Shown here piece by piece: positions 6,789-11,485 of a stretch of 11,485 nucleotides of DNA (position 1 is its first letter; each line of letters starts with the position of its first letter). Both the position numbers and the translations under genes were made by a program. The notes under the pieces are model-generated. The model was not told the origin of the DNA and did no database searches. It worked only from the letters and a program-made list of their open reading frames with translations. Location: positions 1-11,485 of the forward strand of contig JAZQOJ010000098.1 in the NCBI GenBank assembly GCA_045627805.1. The letters run 5' to 3'. Source of the stretch: UBA1756 sp045627805. GTDB lineage: Bacteria > Bacteroidota > Bacteroidia > Bacteroidales > WCHB1-69.

Positions 6789-7250
6789 TTAGAAGAAAAC
6801 GAGGTCGAAGATTTTCCATTCGTCGTCTATGCAGCGCCAATAGAGGTCAGCGCGGCGGACTATTTCATTGTCGTCGTCGTCGGAAAAGGCGGTGATGTAA
6901 ATTCGCACGCGTGCGGATTCCCCCTCATTGATTTCGCAATATTCCACCTGCCACTTCCATTCCACGTTCGGCGACTTGTTGATTTTCTTTTTGTAGAATG
7001 CGCGGAACTCCTTTTCTGAGCCGTCGTATTGTTTGGAGGCCTTCATATAGTCGCGTGAAGTCACTTTCGACATAAAGTCGTCCACGTCCAGTGTCAGCTC
7101 CGATTCCTCAAAGCCGGTGCTGTCAACGGCAACGGGGCAGTCGTCATCGTCATTCCCGATGGGTTTGTGCTTGTCGGCGTGCCCGCAGGCGCAGAATGTG
7201 AGTATGGATGCTGCCATCAGAAAGTATGCGTAAGTTTTCATCATTTTCAA
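6789..7250 (-). CDS. Small acidic putative lipoprotein, function unknown (NTF2-like / DUF4878-like)
   Basis: I do not recognise a named family with certainty. The 153-residue protein starts with a signal-like segment MKMMKTYAYFLMAASILTFCACG. C20 and C22 are possible lipid-attachment cysteines, but the -1/-3 positions fit the lipobox poorly (F-C-A-C for C22). Two aspartate-rich stretches (NDDDDC near 33-38 and SDDDDNE near 123-129) are notable. The middle, with VDDFMSKVTSRDYMKASKQYDGS, and an end with ADLYWRCIDDEWKIFDLVFF, resemble the small lipoproteins with a DUF4878 / NTF2-like domain common in Bacteroidota; this is inference. A TAACTTTG promoter element sits just upstream and the T9SS nuclease gene follows 24 bases after the stop, suggesting a two-gene surface unit. 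The ATG at 7250 is preferred; the methionines at 3 and 4 are alternatives. Confidence 0.8.
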   Translation of the reverse strand: MKMMKTYAYFLMAASILTFCACGHADKHKPIGNDDDDCPVAVDSTGFEESELTLDVDDFMSKVTSRDYMKASKQYDGSEKEFRAFYKKKINKSPNVEWKWQVEYCEINEGESARVRIYITAFSDDDDNEIVRRADLYWRCIDDEWKIFDLVFF

Positions 7251-7266
7251 TTTGAATTTAAGTTTG

Positions 7267-7274
7267 CAAAGTTA
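7267..7274 (-). promoter_or_regulatory. Putative -7 element for the lipoprotein-nuclease unit
   Basis: The minus strand reads TAACTTTG, the same octamer as before uvrB, in the short gap between the ruvC stop and the lipoprotein ATG. The untranslated leader would be only about ten bases. A matching -33 element is not evident. Confidence 0.45.
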
Positions 7275-7284
7275 CACGAAAAAA

Positions 7285-7845
7285 TCATTTGATGATTCGG
7301 TCTTTGTTTTGAGCCAAAAAAGCTTCCCAACTATTTGATTTACTTGAATTTCCTAAGTCGATTCGGCATTGCAGGTGGTGGCATACGGCAGCGGCGAGGG
7401 CGTCGGTGGCATCCAAAAAGCGGGTTTCGTTCGTGAAATCATACATTTGATGCAACATAGCGGCCACCTGTTCCTTGGCTGCGCCGCCCTTTCCGGTAAT
7501 GCTTTGCTTGATGCGGCGAGGCGTGTACTCAAACACTTCAAGCCCGGCGTGTAGGCACGCCCCGATGACCACGCCCTGCGCGCGTCCCAGCTTCAGCATC
7601 GATTGCGGATTCTTTCCGTAAAACGGCTCCTCAATGGCCAAAATGTCGGGATGATATTGTTCAATAAGCGCTTGCGTGCTGTTGTAAATGTGTAGCAGCT
7701 TGCTGTTCTGGTCTGGCAACTTCTTCATCTGCACCACGTTCAGCGTGATGATGTCGCTGTTGCGCAGATGCGTGTGCAACACAGCATAGCCCATCACGTT
7801 GGTGCCAGGGTCAATGCCTAAAATGATATGGTCGGTTGTTTCCAA
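7285..7845 (-). CDS. ruvC: Holliday junction resolvase RuvC
   Basis: RuvC cuts Holliday junctions symmetrically, working with the RuvAB branch-migration motor. The predicted 186-residue protein carries the RNase H-like fold motifs: ILGIDPGT with catalytic D12, AIEEPFYGKNPQSMLKLG with E72, the loop TPRRIKQSITGKGGAAKEQV, and LDATDALAAAVCHH with D145 and D148. I place the start at the TTG at 7845: it gives the usual short N terminus and lies 23 bases after the preceding deiminase stop. The only in-frame ATG further out (7956) would overlap that gene by almost 90 bases and add 37 residues unlike RuvC. The tight gap suggests co-transcription with the deiminase gene; no separate promoter is visible. 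Identity is very secure, the start moderately so. Confidence 0.95.
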   Translation of the reverse strand: METTDHIILGIDPGTNVMGYAVLHTHLRNSDIITLNVVQMKKLPDQNSKLLHIYNSTQALIEQYHPDILAIEEPFYGKNPQSMLKLGRAQGVVIGACLHAGLEVFEYTPRRIKQSITGKGGAAKEQVAAMLHQMYDFTNETRFLDATDALAAAVCHHLQCRIDLGNSSKSNSWEAFLAQNKDRIIK

Positions 7846-7868
7846 TGTGTGATTCTTTTGTTGTTTCC

Positions 7869-9602
7869 CTATTGCAAGATGATTTTTTTGCGCACGACTT
7901 GTCCGTTTTGCCCCACGATATGTGCGAAATAGGTTCCGCGGCTCCAGCTGCCACATTGGATGGCGGCGTGATCGGAATTCTCTTTCAGGCAGACTTGTCC
8001 GACAGCGTTGTAGATGATGATTTGCTGGGCGTTGGGCGCTTGTATGGTGAACTGGTCGTGGGCGGGATTGGGGGCGATGCGCACCTGCTCGGCGAGGAAG
8101 GATGCGATGTGCGAAGTGCCATCGTCATTGTCGTTTCCGCCTCCGGAATTCGTATTGGGCGCAACGGTGAAAATGTGCGGGTCGGGCTGCCCGATCCACG
8201 GGTGGAACTCGCGTCGGCCCGACTGGTCGGCGGCTGTCAGGTAGTACTGCACTTCGCAGGTGTCGCTGATTCCGCCGATGTTCCCTTCCCAGTTTCTGCC
8301 TCCGACGGGATGCATCGGCGCCGACTGCCAGTCTGATGTGTCACCGCTGGCGATGATGCGGTAGAGGATGCGGACCGAATCGGCGATGATGGATTGTCCG
8401 CTGTACGCGTGGATGTCGGCCGACAGGGTGAAGGCCGTGTCAAAGGGTTGCGCGCCGAGGGTGGGGTAGTGGCGGAGCAGGAGCATCCCGAGGTCGGGAA
8501 TCTCGTGCGTGCGGCAGTGCAGCGCATCGGTGTTTTCCCACGGCGTGCTGTTTTTCTGCATTATGGGCACGATGGTGTAGCCAGGCATCGCATTGCGGTA
8601 GCACTCGATGGCGTCGTCATCGTAACTCGCACCTGTGACGGGAACGAAAACGTGGTCGTTGAGTATCAGGCAGTTCGTATATGGAGTGACGGCGTTGGAA
8701 ACCACGCTCCCGGGCTCGAAAACGCGGAAAACCTGGTACTTGTTGCCCCAAGCGGAAGTGGCGTTGGCGAAGTAGTTTGCCACATCTTCGTATTGCTGGT
8801 ACCGGCTGTCGCCAACAGGCAGCTGCGCCACCATTATCTTGTCAACGTCCAGGAACTTCCCCCAGCAGTCGATGTGGGCGATGTAATCGCCTTGCGGGTC
8901 GATGGTGAAATGGTAGTTGTCAATGCCAAGATAGTCGGTGCACATCTGGCGGATTTCGGCTTCGGTAAGGTCGCTGTTCTCGTCAAAAACGAGGTCGGTG
9001 GATGCTGACGACCCATAGCCGTCGGTCATATAGTTGCCTCCCGTGTGCACGAGCGGCATATCAAAATGGTTGATGTTCAGGTAATTGGCCATAATCGCCA
9101 TATGCGCATCGTCGTCGGGGCGTGCGGGACGGTTGTAAGTGAAGTCGATAACACCGAACTCGTCGTTCCCGTCAATGATGAACCACGGGCCATAGTCGCG
9201 CGTCCAGTAACTGTCGATTTCGCCCGTCACGAAGCTGATGTTGTCCATATTGGCGCCGCTGCTTTGCAGACTCTGGGTGATGGTGTTCTCAAACGAACTG
9301 GCCTTGACGGCGATGACGACGTTCACCATTTGCGACATTTGCGCGATGAGTGTGTTCGGGATGCCAAAGCCACTTCCGTAGTATCCGTACGGATAGGCGA
9401 CGAGCACGCCCTGCGAGGTGGAGAATTCCGGAATGTTGATCACGGGTGCGGTTGGCGGCGTGGATGTGCGCATTCTTTCCGAAAGTCGGTGCCATTGCAG
9501 CACGTCTTCGGCCGTCAGCCCATACTGTGGTCTCTCGTTTTGCCCGAGAATCTGGCTCAGGGAAAACAGTATCAAGAGAAGGAAAAGTGATTTTTTTGCC
9601 AT
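7869..9602 (-). CDS. Secreted peptidylarginine deiminase (PPAD-like, PAD_porph family) with T9SS sorting domain
   Basis: The 577-residue protein has a signal peptide (MAKKSLFLLLILFSLSQILG). A catalytic domain from about 55 to 385 resembles Porphyromonas gingivalis PPAD, recalled from knowledge, through WTRDYGPWF, TGGNYMTDGYGS, HIDCWGK, PYTNCLILND and TDALHCRTHE. PPAD catalytic residues map to D136, H243, D245, N310 and C363. An Ig-like domain (about 388-480), a linker rich in G, N and D (485-497) and a T9SS type A C-terminal domain (505-577, VRIAPNPAHDQF to RKKIILQ) follow. Such enzymes convert peptide arginine to citrulline with release of ammonia. PPAD binds the substrate C terminus with R152 and R154; here R158 matches the first, but A160 replaces the second and R161 follows. 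Specificity may therefore differ. Agmatine deiminase is a related but less likely alternative, because of the export signals and motif order. ruvC follows 23 bases downstream. Confidence 0.93.
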   Translation of the reverse strand: MAKKSLFLLLILFSLSQILGQNERPQYGLTAEDVLQWHRLSERMRTSTPPTAPVINIPEFSTSQGVLVAYPYGYYGSGFGIPNTLIAQMSQMVNVVIAVKASSFENTITQSLQSSGANMDNISFVTGEIDSYWTRDYGPWFIIDGNDEFGVIDFTYNRPARPDDDAHMAIMANYLNINHFDMPLVHTGGNYMTDGYGSSASTDLVFDENSDLTEAEIRQMCTDYLGIDNYHFTIDPQGDYIAHIDCWGKFLDVDKIMVAQLPVGDSRYQQYEDVANYFANATSAWGNKYQVFRVFEPGSVVSNAVTPYTNCLILNDHVFVPVTGASYDDDAIECYRNAMPGYTIVPIMQKNSTPWENTDALHCRTHEIPDLGMLLLRHYPTLGAQPFDTAFTLSADIHAYSGQSIIADSVRILYRIIASGDTSDWQSAPMHPVGGRNWEGNIGGISDTCEVQYYLTAADQSGRREFHPWIGQPDPHIFTVAPNTNSGGGNDNDDGTSHIASFLAEQVRIAPNPAHDQFTIQAPNAQQIIIYNAVGQVCLKENSDHAAIQCGSWSRGTYFAHIVGQNGQVVRKKIILQ

Positions 9603-9682
9603 CGTTAAAAGATTTTCTATTTTATTTTTGTCTTGATAATCAAATGTTTACATATTATTCGTTGACGATTCCGCATCAATCG

Positions 9683-9690
9683 CAAACTTA
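9683..9690 (-). promoter_or_regulatory. Putative -7 element of the deiminase gene
   Basis: The minus strand reads TAAGTTTG (TAnnTTTG) about 80 bases before the ATG at 9602. No good -33 partner is seen. The AT-rich spacer 9603-9813 contains no gene; it also holds an AT hairpin with TTGAAAA arms at 9736-9753. Confidence 0.4.
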
Positions 9691-9769
9691 CTAAAATTAT
9701 GCGAGATAGGGGAGCGGAAGACATTTTTTTTCCTGTTGAAAAAAAATTTTCAAAAATAATGGAAAAATG

Positions 9770-9799
9770 TTGGTGGAATTGAAAAAAGTTGTATTTTTG
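9770..9799 (+). promoter_or_regulatory. Promoter of tRNA-Leu
   Basis: TTG at 9770-9772, a 19-base spacer and TATTTTTG at 9792-9799 give an almost ideal Bacteroidota promoter. The predicted transcript begins a few bases before the tRNA at 9814. Confidence 0.75.
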
Positions 9800-9813
9800 C
9801 AACCTCAAAATGA

Positions 9814-9900
9814 GCCCAGGTGGTGGAATTGGTAGACACGCCACTTTGAGGGGGTGGTGAGCGTTAGCTCGTGCAAGTTCGACTCTTGTCTTGGGCACCA
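9814..9900 (+). tRNA. tRNA-Leu, anticodon GAG
   Basis: The acceptor arms GCCCAGG and CTTGGGC pair fully with one G-U. The D arm contains AATTGGTAGA. The anticodon stem is CCACT/GGTGG with loop TTGAGGG, anticodon GAG at 9848-9850, reading CUC and CUU. A long class II variable arm (TGAGC..GCTC) fits leucine, and the T loop is TTCGACT. Discriminator A and CCA are encoded at the end. Confidence 0.97.
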
Positions 9901-9908
9901 ATTTGAAA

Positions 9909-9952
9909 AAAAAGGCCTTGAATCACAACGATTTGAGGCCTTTTTGCTTTTT
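9909..9952 (+). terminator. Intrinsic terminator after tRNA-Leu
   Basis: The stem is AAAAAGGCCT / AGGCCTTTTT (9909-9918 and 9936-9945). It extends inward through two G-U pairs and four Watson-Crick pairs to an ACAAC loop, and is followed by a broken T tract (TTTTTGCTTTTT). Confidence 0.9.
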
Positions 9953-10070
9953 CATCCAGTCAATGTGTTTTGCCACCGAAAAAAACGAGGGATTTCTTCT
10001 CGAAAAAGTTCAACCCCAAAATTCACTCATCATTTAACTTTCGCGGGTCGTTTTTTCTTGCTGTAATGGA

Positions 10071-10140
10071 GACTTGCGACTTTTGACTTGCGACTCCACG
10101 TCGCATAATTCCCCTTATGCGAAAATCTCGCGCAATGCGC
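10071..10140. repeat. Spacer repeat cluster: tandem GACTTGCGACT and two hairpins
   Basis: GACTTGCGACT occurs at 10071 and 10085 (14-bp period). Next comes a perfect inverted repeat TCGCATAA / TTATGCGA (10101-10108, 10115-10122) around TTCCCC, then GCGCA-A-TGCGC (10130-10140). No T tract follows on either strand, so terminator function for the neighbouring minus-strand gene is unclear. Confidence 0.6.
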
Positions 10141-10182
10141 TGCCGGATTTGCAAGATGAAAGGGGTTGATTCCGAAAATTTT

Positions 10183-10422
10183 TTATTCGGTCTGTTCTTC
10201 TAAAGTCACGCCGTCCGCATTCTCTTCCAGGAATCTTTTCGCGGCTTCCGCCTGCGACGCTTCCACCTGAACCAGCACGCAGGGCGCGAGGCCCATCGTG
10301 GGGGCGTTGGGCGACGTGATGTACGCTTCAAAACCGCCATCCTCGAGGATGCTGCGTATGACTTCCGCCATCGCCGCATACGCGGGAGTGGCTACCGTGA
10401 CCAATTTCAGATTGTCTTTCAT
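10183..10422 (-). CDS. DUF2007-type small protein (putative signal-transducing protein fold)
   Basis: The 79-residue protein opens with NLKLVTVATPAYAAMAEVIRSILEDGGFEAYI, continues with a short loop, then VLVQVEASQAEAAKRFLEEN. This beta-alpha-beta / beta-alpha layout with a hydrophobic strand, a helix spanning a domain-swapping region and a second strand-helix is typical of DUF2007 (PF09413), a small ferredoxin-like domain. Its molecular role is unknown; the Pfam label 'putative signal transducing protein' is tentative. No signal peptide or membrane segment is seen, so it is probably cytosolic. The start ATG at 10422 is preceded by an A/T-rich leader and a TAATTTTG promoter element. It is divergent from the thioesterase gene, with 200 bases between the start codons. 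The family call is by eye from length and pattern, with no close homologue recalled. Confidence 0.8.
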   Translation of the reverse strand: MKDNLKLVTVATPAYAAMAEVIRSILEDGGFEAYITSPNAPTMGLAPCVLVQVEASQAEAAKRFLEENADGVTLEEQTE

Positions 10423-10468
10423 AATGATTTGGTTTTTAATTTGTTACAATGGTTCAATGTTGCGGCTG

Positions 10469-10476
10469 CAAAATTA
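10469..10476 (-). promoter_or_regulatory. Putative -7 element of the DUF2007 gene
   Basis: The minus strand reads TAATTTTG, fitting TAnnTTTG, about 47 bases before the ATG at 10422. No clear -33 element accompanies it. Confidence 0.4.
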
Positions 10477-10538
10477 ATAAATAAATATGAAAAATCGGGC
10501 TCGTTTGGCGATGTCGCCGCGGATTTTTTGTGCTTTCT

Positions 10539-10550
10539 TGCAATATTGCA
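10539..10550. repeat. 12-bp perfect palindrome in the divergent promoter region
   Basis: TGCAATATTGCA is a perfect palindrome lying between the DUF2007 and thioesterase start codons. It could be an operator for a dimeric regulator, but a 12-bp AT-rich palindrome can also occur by chance. Confidence 0.35.
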
Positions 10551-10622
10551 TTCATCATACTAAAGCCATAAGAATCTCGTTAAGAGATGTGCGCTTTTGT
10601 GCGCAATCCAATTCAAAATATT

Positions 10623-11003
10623 ATGATGGAACCAGGAATCAAAGGACAGAAGGAACAGGTTGTTACCGAAGAATTGACGGCCGCCCATATCGGCAGCGGC
10701 CTGGTGCGCGTTTTCGCCACCCCGATGATGATCGCCCTGATGGAGGGCACTTGCGCCGACAGTGTCGCGCCGTTTTTGGAGGCGGGACAGGGAACGGTCG
10801 GCACGCACGTCAACGTGTCGCATTGTTCGGCGACACCCGTCGGGATGCGGGTGCGCTGCGAGAGCGAGCTGCTGGAGGTGGACCGCCGCCGGCTGGTGTT
10901 CAGGGTGGCCGCATACGACGAGCGCGGACTCATCGGCGAGGGGACACACGAGCGGTTCGTCATCGACAGTGCCAGGTTCCAGTCGAAAATCGACGCGAAG
11001 TGA
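10623..11003 (+). CDS. Hotdog-fold acyl-CoA thioesterase, FlK (fluoroacetyl-CoA thioesterase)-like
   Basis: The 126-residue protein matches the FlK-type hotdog family. The FlK triad T42, E50 and H76 has its counterpart in T33 (VFATPMM), E41 (MEGTCAD) and H67 (VSHCSATPVG), with identical spacing of 8 and 26 residues. Other family motifs are GTVGTHVNV and RRLVFRVAAYDE...IGEGTHERFVI. The likely reaction is hydrolysis of a short acyl-CoA in the cytosol; fluoroacetyl-CoA itself is improbable as the natural substrate in this setting (inference). I choose the ATG at 10623 (10626 is equally possible), since it gives the usual short N terminus before the conserved region. A frame extending to 10587 is open but adds unrelated residues. 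No TAnnTTTG promoter is evident upstream, and nothing follows as an operon partner. Confidence 0.88.
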   Translation: MMEPGIKGQKEQVVTEELTAAHIGSGLVRVFATPMMIALMEGTCADSVAPFLEAGQGTVGTHVNVSHCSATPVGMRVRCESELLEVDRRRLVFRVAAYDERGLIGEGTHERFVIDSARFQSKIDAK

Positions 11004-11044
11004 TTTTTTTCGAGAGCAGATTTGAGAAAGACTTAGGACTTGAG

Positions 11045-11069
11045 ACTTAGGACTTTAGTCCCAGTCGTT
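11045..11069. repeat. 25-bp direct repeat, left copy
   Basis: This stretch matches 11461-11485 at 24 of 25 bases and includes the imperfect palindrome GGACT-TT-AGTCC. On the minus strand it encodes N-D-W-D-stop. The copies lie 416 bases apart. Confidence 0.85.
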
Positions 11070-11201
11070 GGCCACGGGGAATTTCTCTCTTAACGATTGC
11101 AGGTCGGGGAGGGAGAGGGCGGCGCTGACAAGGTGTGATAATTTATTTGTTTTGCGGTGAGTGGACCGGCTGGCGCACCGCAGCGTTAGGGATTGCAGCA
11201 C
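11055..11201 (-). pseudogene. Short reading frame or gene-tail remnant ending in NDWD
   Basis: From a possible GTG at 11201 the frame encodes 48 residues. The last 20 or so (LSLPDLQSLREKFPVANDWD) look protein-like, while the residues before them do not. Upstream, the frame runs on into minisatellite sequence without a good start. It may be the duplicated 3' end of a gene whose intact copy ends at 11471, just inside the right edge, where the same N-D-W-D-stop coding sequence recurs. I do not recognise the family. A genuine small protein is possible. Confidence 0.3.
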
Positions 11202-11222
11202 ATTTACGAGGGCGGAATGGGC

Positions 11223-11270
11223 GAAGGGACGAATGGACGAAGGGGTGAATGGATGAAGGGGTGAATGGAT
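11223..11270. repeat. 16-bp minisatellite, three units plus degenerate flanks
   Basis: Units start at 11223, 11239 and 11255 with the form GAAGGG-(AC/GT)-GAATGGA-(C/T). The second and third are identical. A degenerate fourth unit follows at 11271 and a partial unit precedes. The 16-bp period would shift the reading frame in each unit, which argues against coding. Confidence 0.85.
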
Positions 11271-11319
11271 GAAGGGACGAGATGAATGTGGCGCGGGGGG
11301 CCGAGCCCGAAGTTAGTGC

Positions 11320-11427
11320 GGAAAGCCCGACGGCGACCGCAGGGAGCCGGAACGCCCAAGGAAACGAGAAAAACGAGAACTGACGAGAACGAAGCGGTCG
11401 CAAAGACAAACTCGTATGGGCTTTGCC
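11320..11427 (+). ncRNA. Candidate structured RNA or long imperfect hairpin (nested inverted repeats)
   Basis: Inverted segments nest in order: GGAAAGCCC (11320-11328) with GGGCTTT-G-CC (11418-11427), ACG (11330-11332) with CGT (11413-11415), and GCGACCGC (11333-11340) with GCGGTCGC (11394-11401). Together they make about 20 pairs with an 11-base bulge and a 53-base apical region carrying three ACGAGAA words at 9-10 bp spacing. The strand is not determined. No known RNA family is recognised, and no promoter or T tract is evident. Confidence 0.3.
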
Positions 11428-11460
11428 GAGCAAGGAGTAGGGAATCAAGCGCAGCTTCGT

Positions 11461-11485
11461 ACTTGGGACTTTAGTCCCAGTCGTT
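11461..11485. repeat. 25-bp direct repeat, right copy, cut by window edge
   Basis: This is the second copy of the repeat at 11045-11069, with one mismatch. Here the palindrome is longer (TGGGACT-TT-AGTCCCA). On the minus strand it reads N-D-W-D then TAA (11471-11473), which may be the end of a gene beginning outside the window. Confidence 0.8.

Larger units (their letters stand above)
11004..11485. other. Repeat-rich non-coding region at the right end
   Basis: No complete protein gene is convincing here. The open frames on both strands are rich in R, P, S and H and run through simple repeats. The region holds a GACTTAG/GACTTGAG string at about 11033-11055, a 25-bp direct repeat, a short minus-strand frame ending NDWD, a 16-bp minisatellite and nested inverted repeats, listed separately. 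Confidence 0.7.

Noticed and set aside
7285..7956. Longer ruvC starting at the ATG at 7956
   Set aside because: It would overlap the deiminase coding sequence by almost 90 bases and add 37 basic residues not seen in RuvC proteins.
8394..9008. 204-codon frame on + antisense to the deiminase gene
   Set aside because: It is a shadow of the PPAD-like gene, which has complete catalytic motifs, signal peptide and sorting domain.
7869..9602. Agmatine deiminase
   Set aside because: Export signals, the Ig-like and T9SS domains, and closer motif agreement with PPAD favour a secreted peptidylarginine deiminase.
9736..9753. AT hairpin TTGAAAA-AAAA-TTTTCAA as a terminator
   Set aside because: The stem has one G-C pair only and no T tract follows on either strand; it lies in the upstream region of both flanking genes.
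9854..10066. Frame on + starting inside tRNA-Leu
   Set aside because: It overlaps a complete tRNA and its terminator.
10487..11050. 187-codon frame on + overlapping the thioesterase gene
   Set aside because: Its product is rich in R, G and D with no family motifs, and the overlapping frame encodes a clear hotdog thioesterase with an intact triad.
11143..11448. 101-codon frame on - in the right-end region
   Set aside because: The product is dominated by S, P, R, F and H and runs through the 16-bp minisatellite; it looks like translated repeat, not a protein.

Overview
The window looks like a chromosomal segment of a Bacteroidota (Bacteroidales-type) bacterium. Three things point there. Two secreted proteins end in type IX secretion (Por) C-terminal sorting domains. 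Several genes are preceded by the Bacteroidota -7 promoter element TAnnTTTG. One secreted protein is a close relative of the Porphyromonas peptidylarginine deiminase PPAD. No plasmid, phage or IS gene is visible. Family assignments come from reading the protein sequences; no database search was run.

Layout. Positions 1-3385 (+) carry de novo purine genes: the 3' part of purM, then purN and purH. This cluster is unusual. Arrays of the short word TTAACC lie directly before purN and purH. purM and purN end in low-complexity in-frame repeat tails. An AT-rich four-helix-bundle (S23/IVS type) gene on the opposite strand sits between purN and purH, with its own promoter. Positions 3382-9602 (-) hold, in transcription order, a PPAD-like deiminase, ruvC (Holliday junction resolvase), a small acidic putative lipoprotein, a T9SS-exported endonuclease/exonuclease/phosphatase-fold protein, and uvrB (excision repair). 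At least three promoter-like elements suggest separate units: deiminase-ruvC, lipoprotein-nuclease, and uvrB alone.

Positions 9770-9952 hold a complete tRNA-Leu(GAG) unit with promoter, encoded CCA and intrinsic terminator. After it come repeat-rich spacer, a small DUF2007-type gene (-), and, divergently, a hotdog thioesterase with the fluoroacetyl-CoA thioesterase (FlK) catalytic triad (+). The last 480 bases (11004-11485) have no convincing complete gene. They contain a 25-bp direct repeat, a 16-bp minisatellite, a short reading frame ending in NDWD, and nested inverted repeats that could fold into a long hairpin.

The genes do not form one system: purine synthesis and DNA repair are housekeeping, while the deiminase, nuclease and lipoprotein belong to the cell surface or outside. 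The strongest leads are the PPAD homologue with an altered substrate-arginine motif, the TTAACC arrays tied to purine genes, and the unassigned structured segment at the right end.
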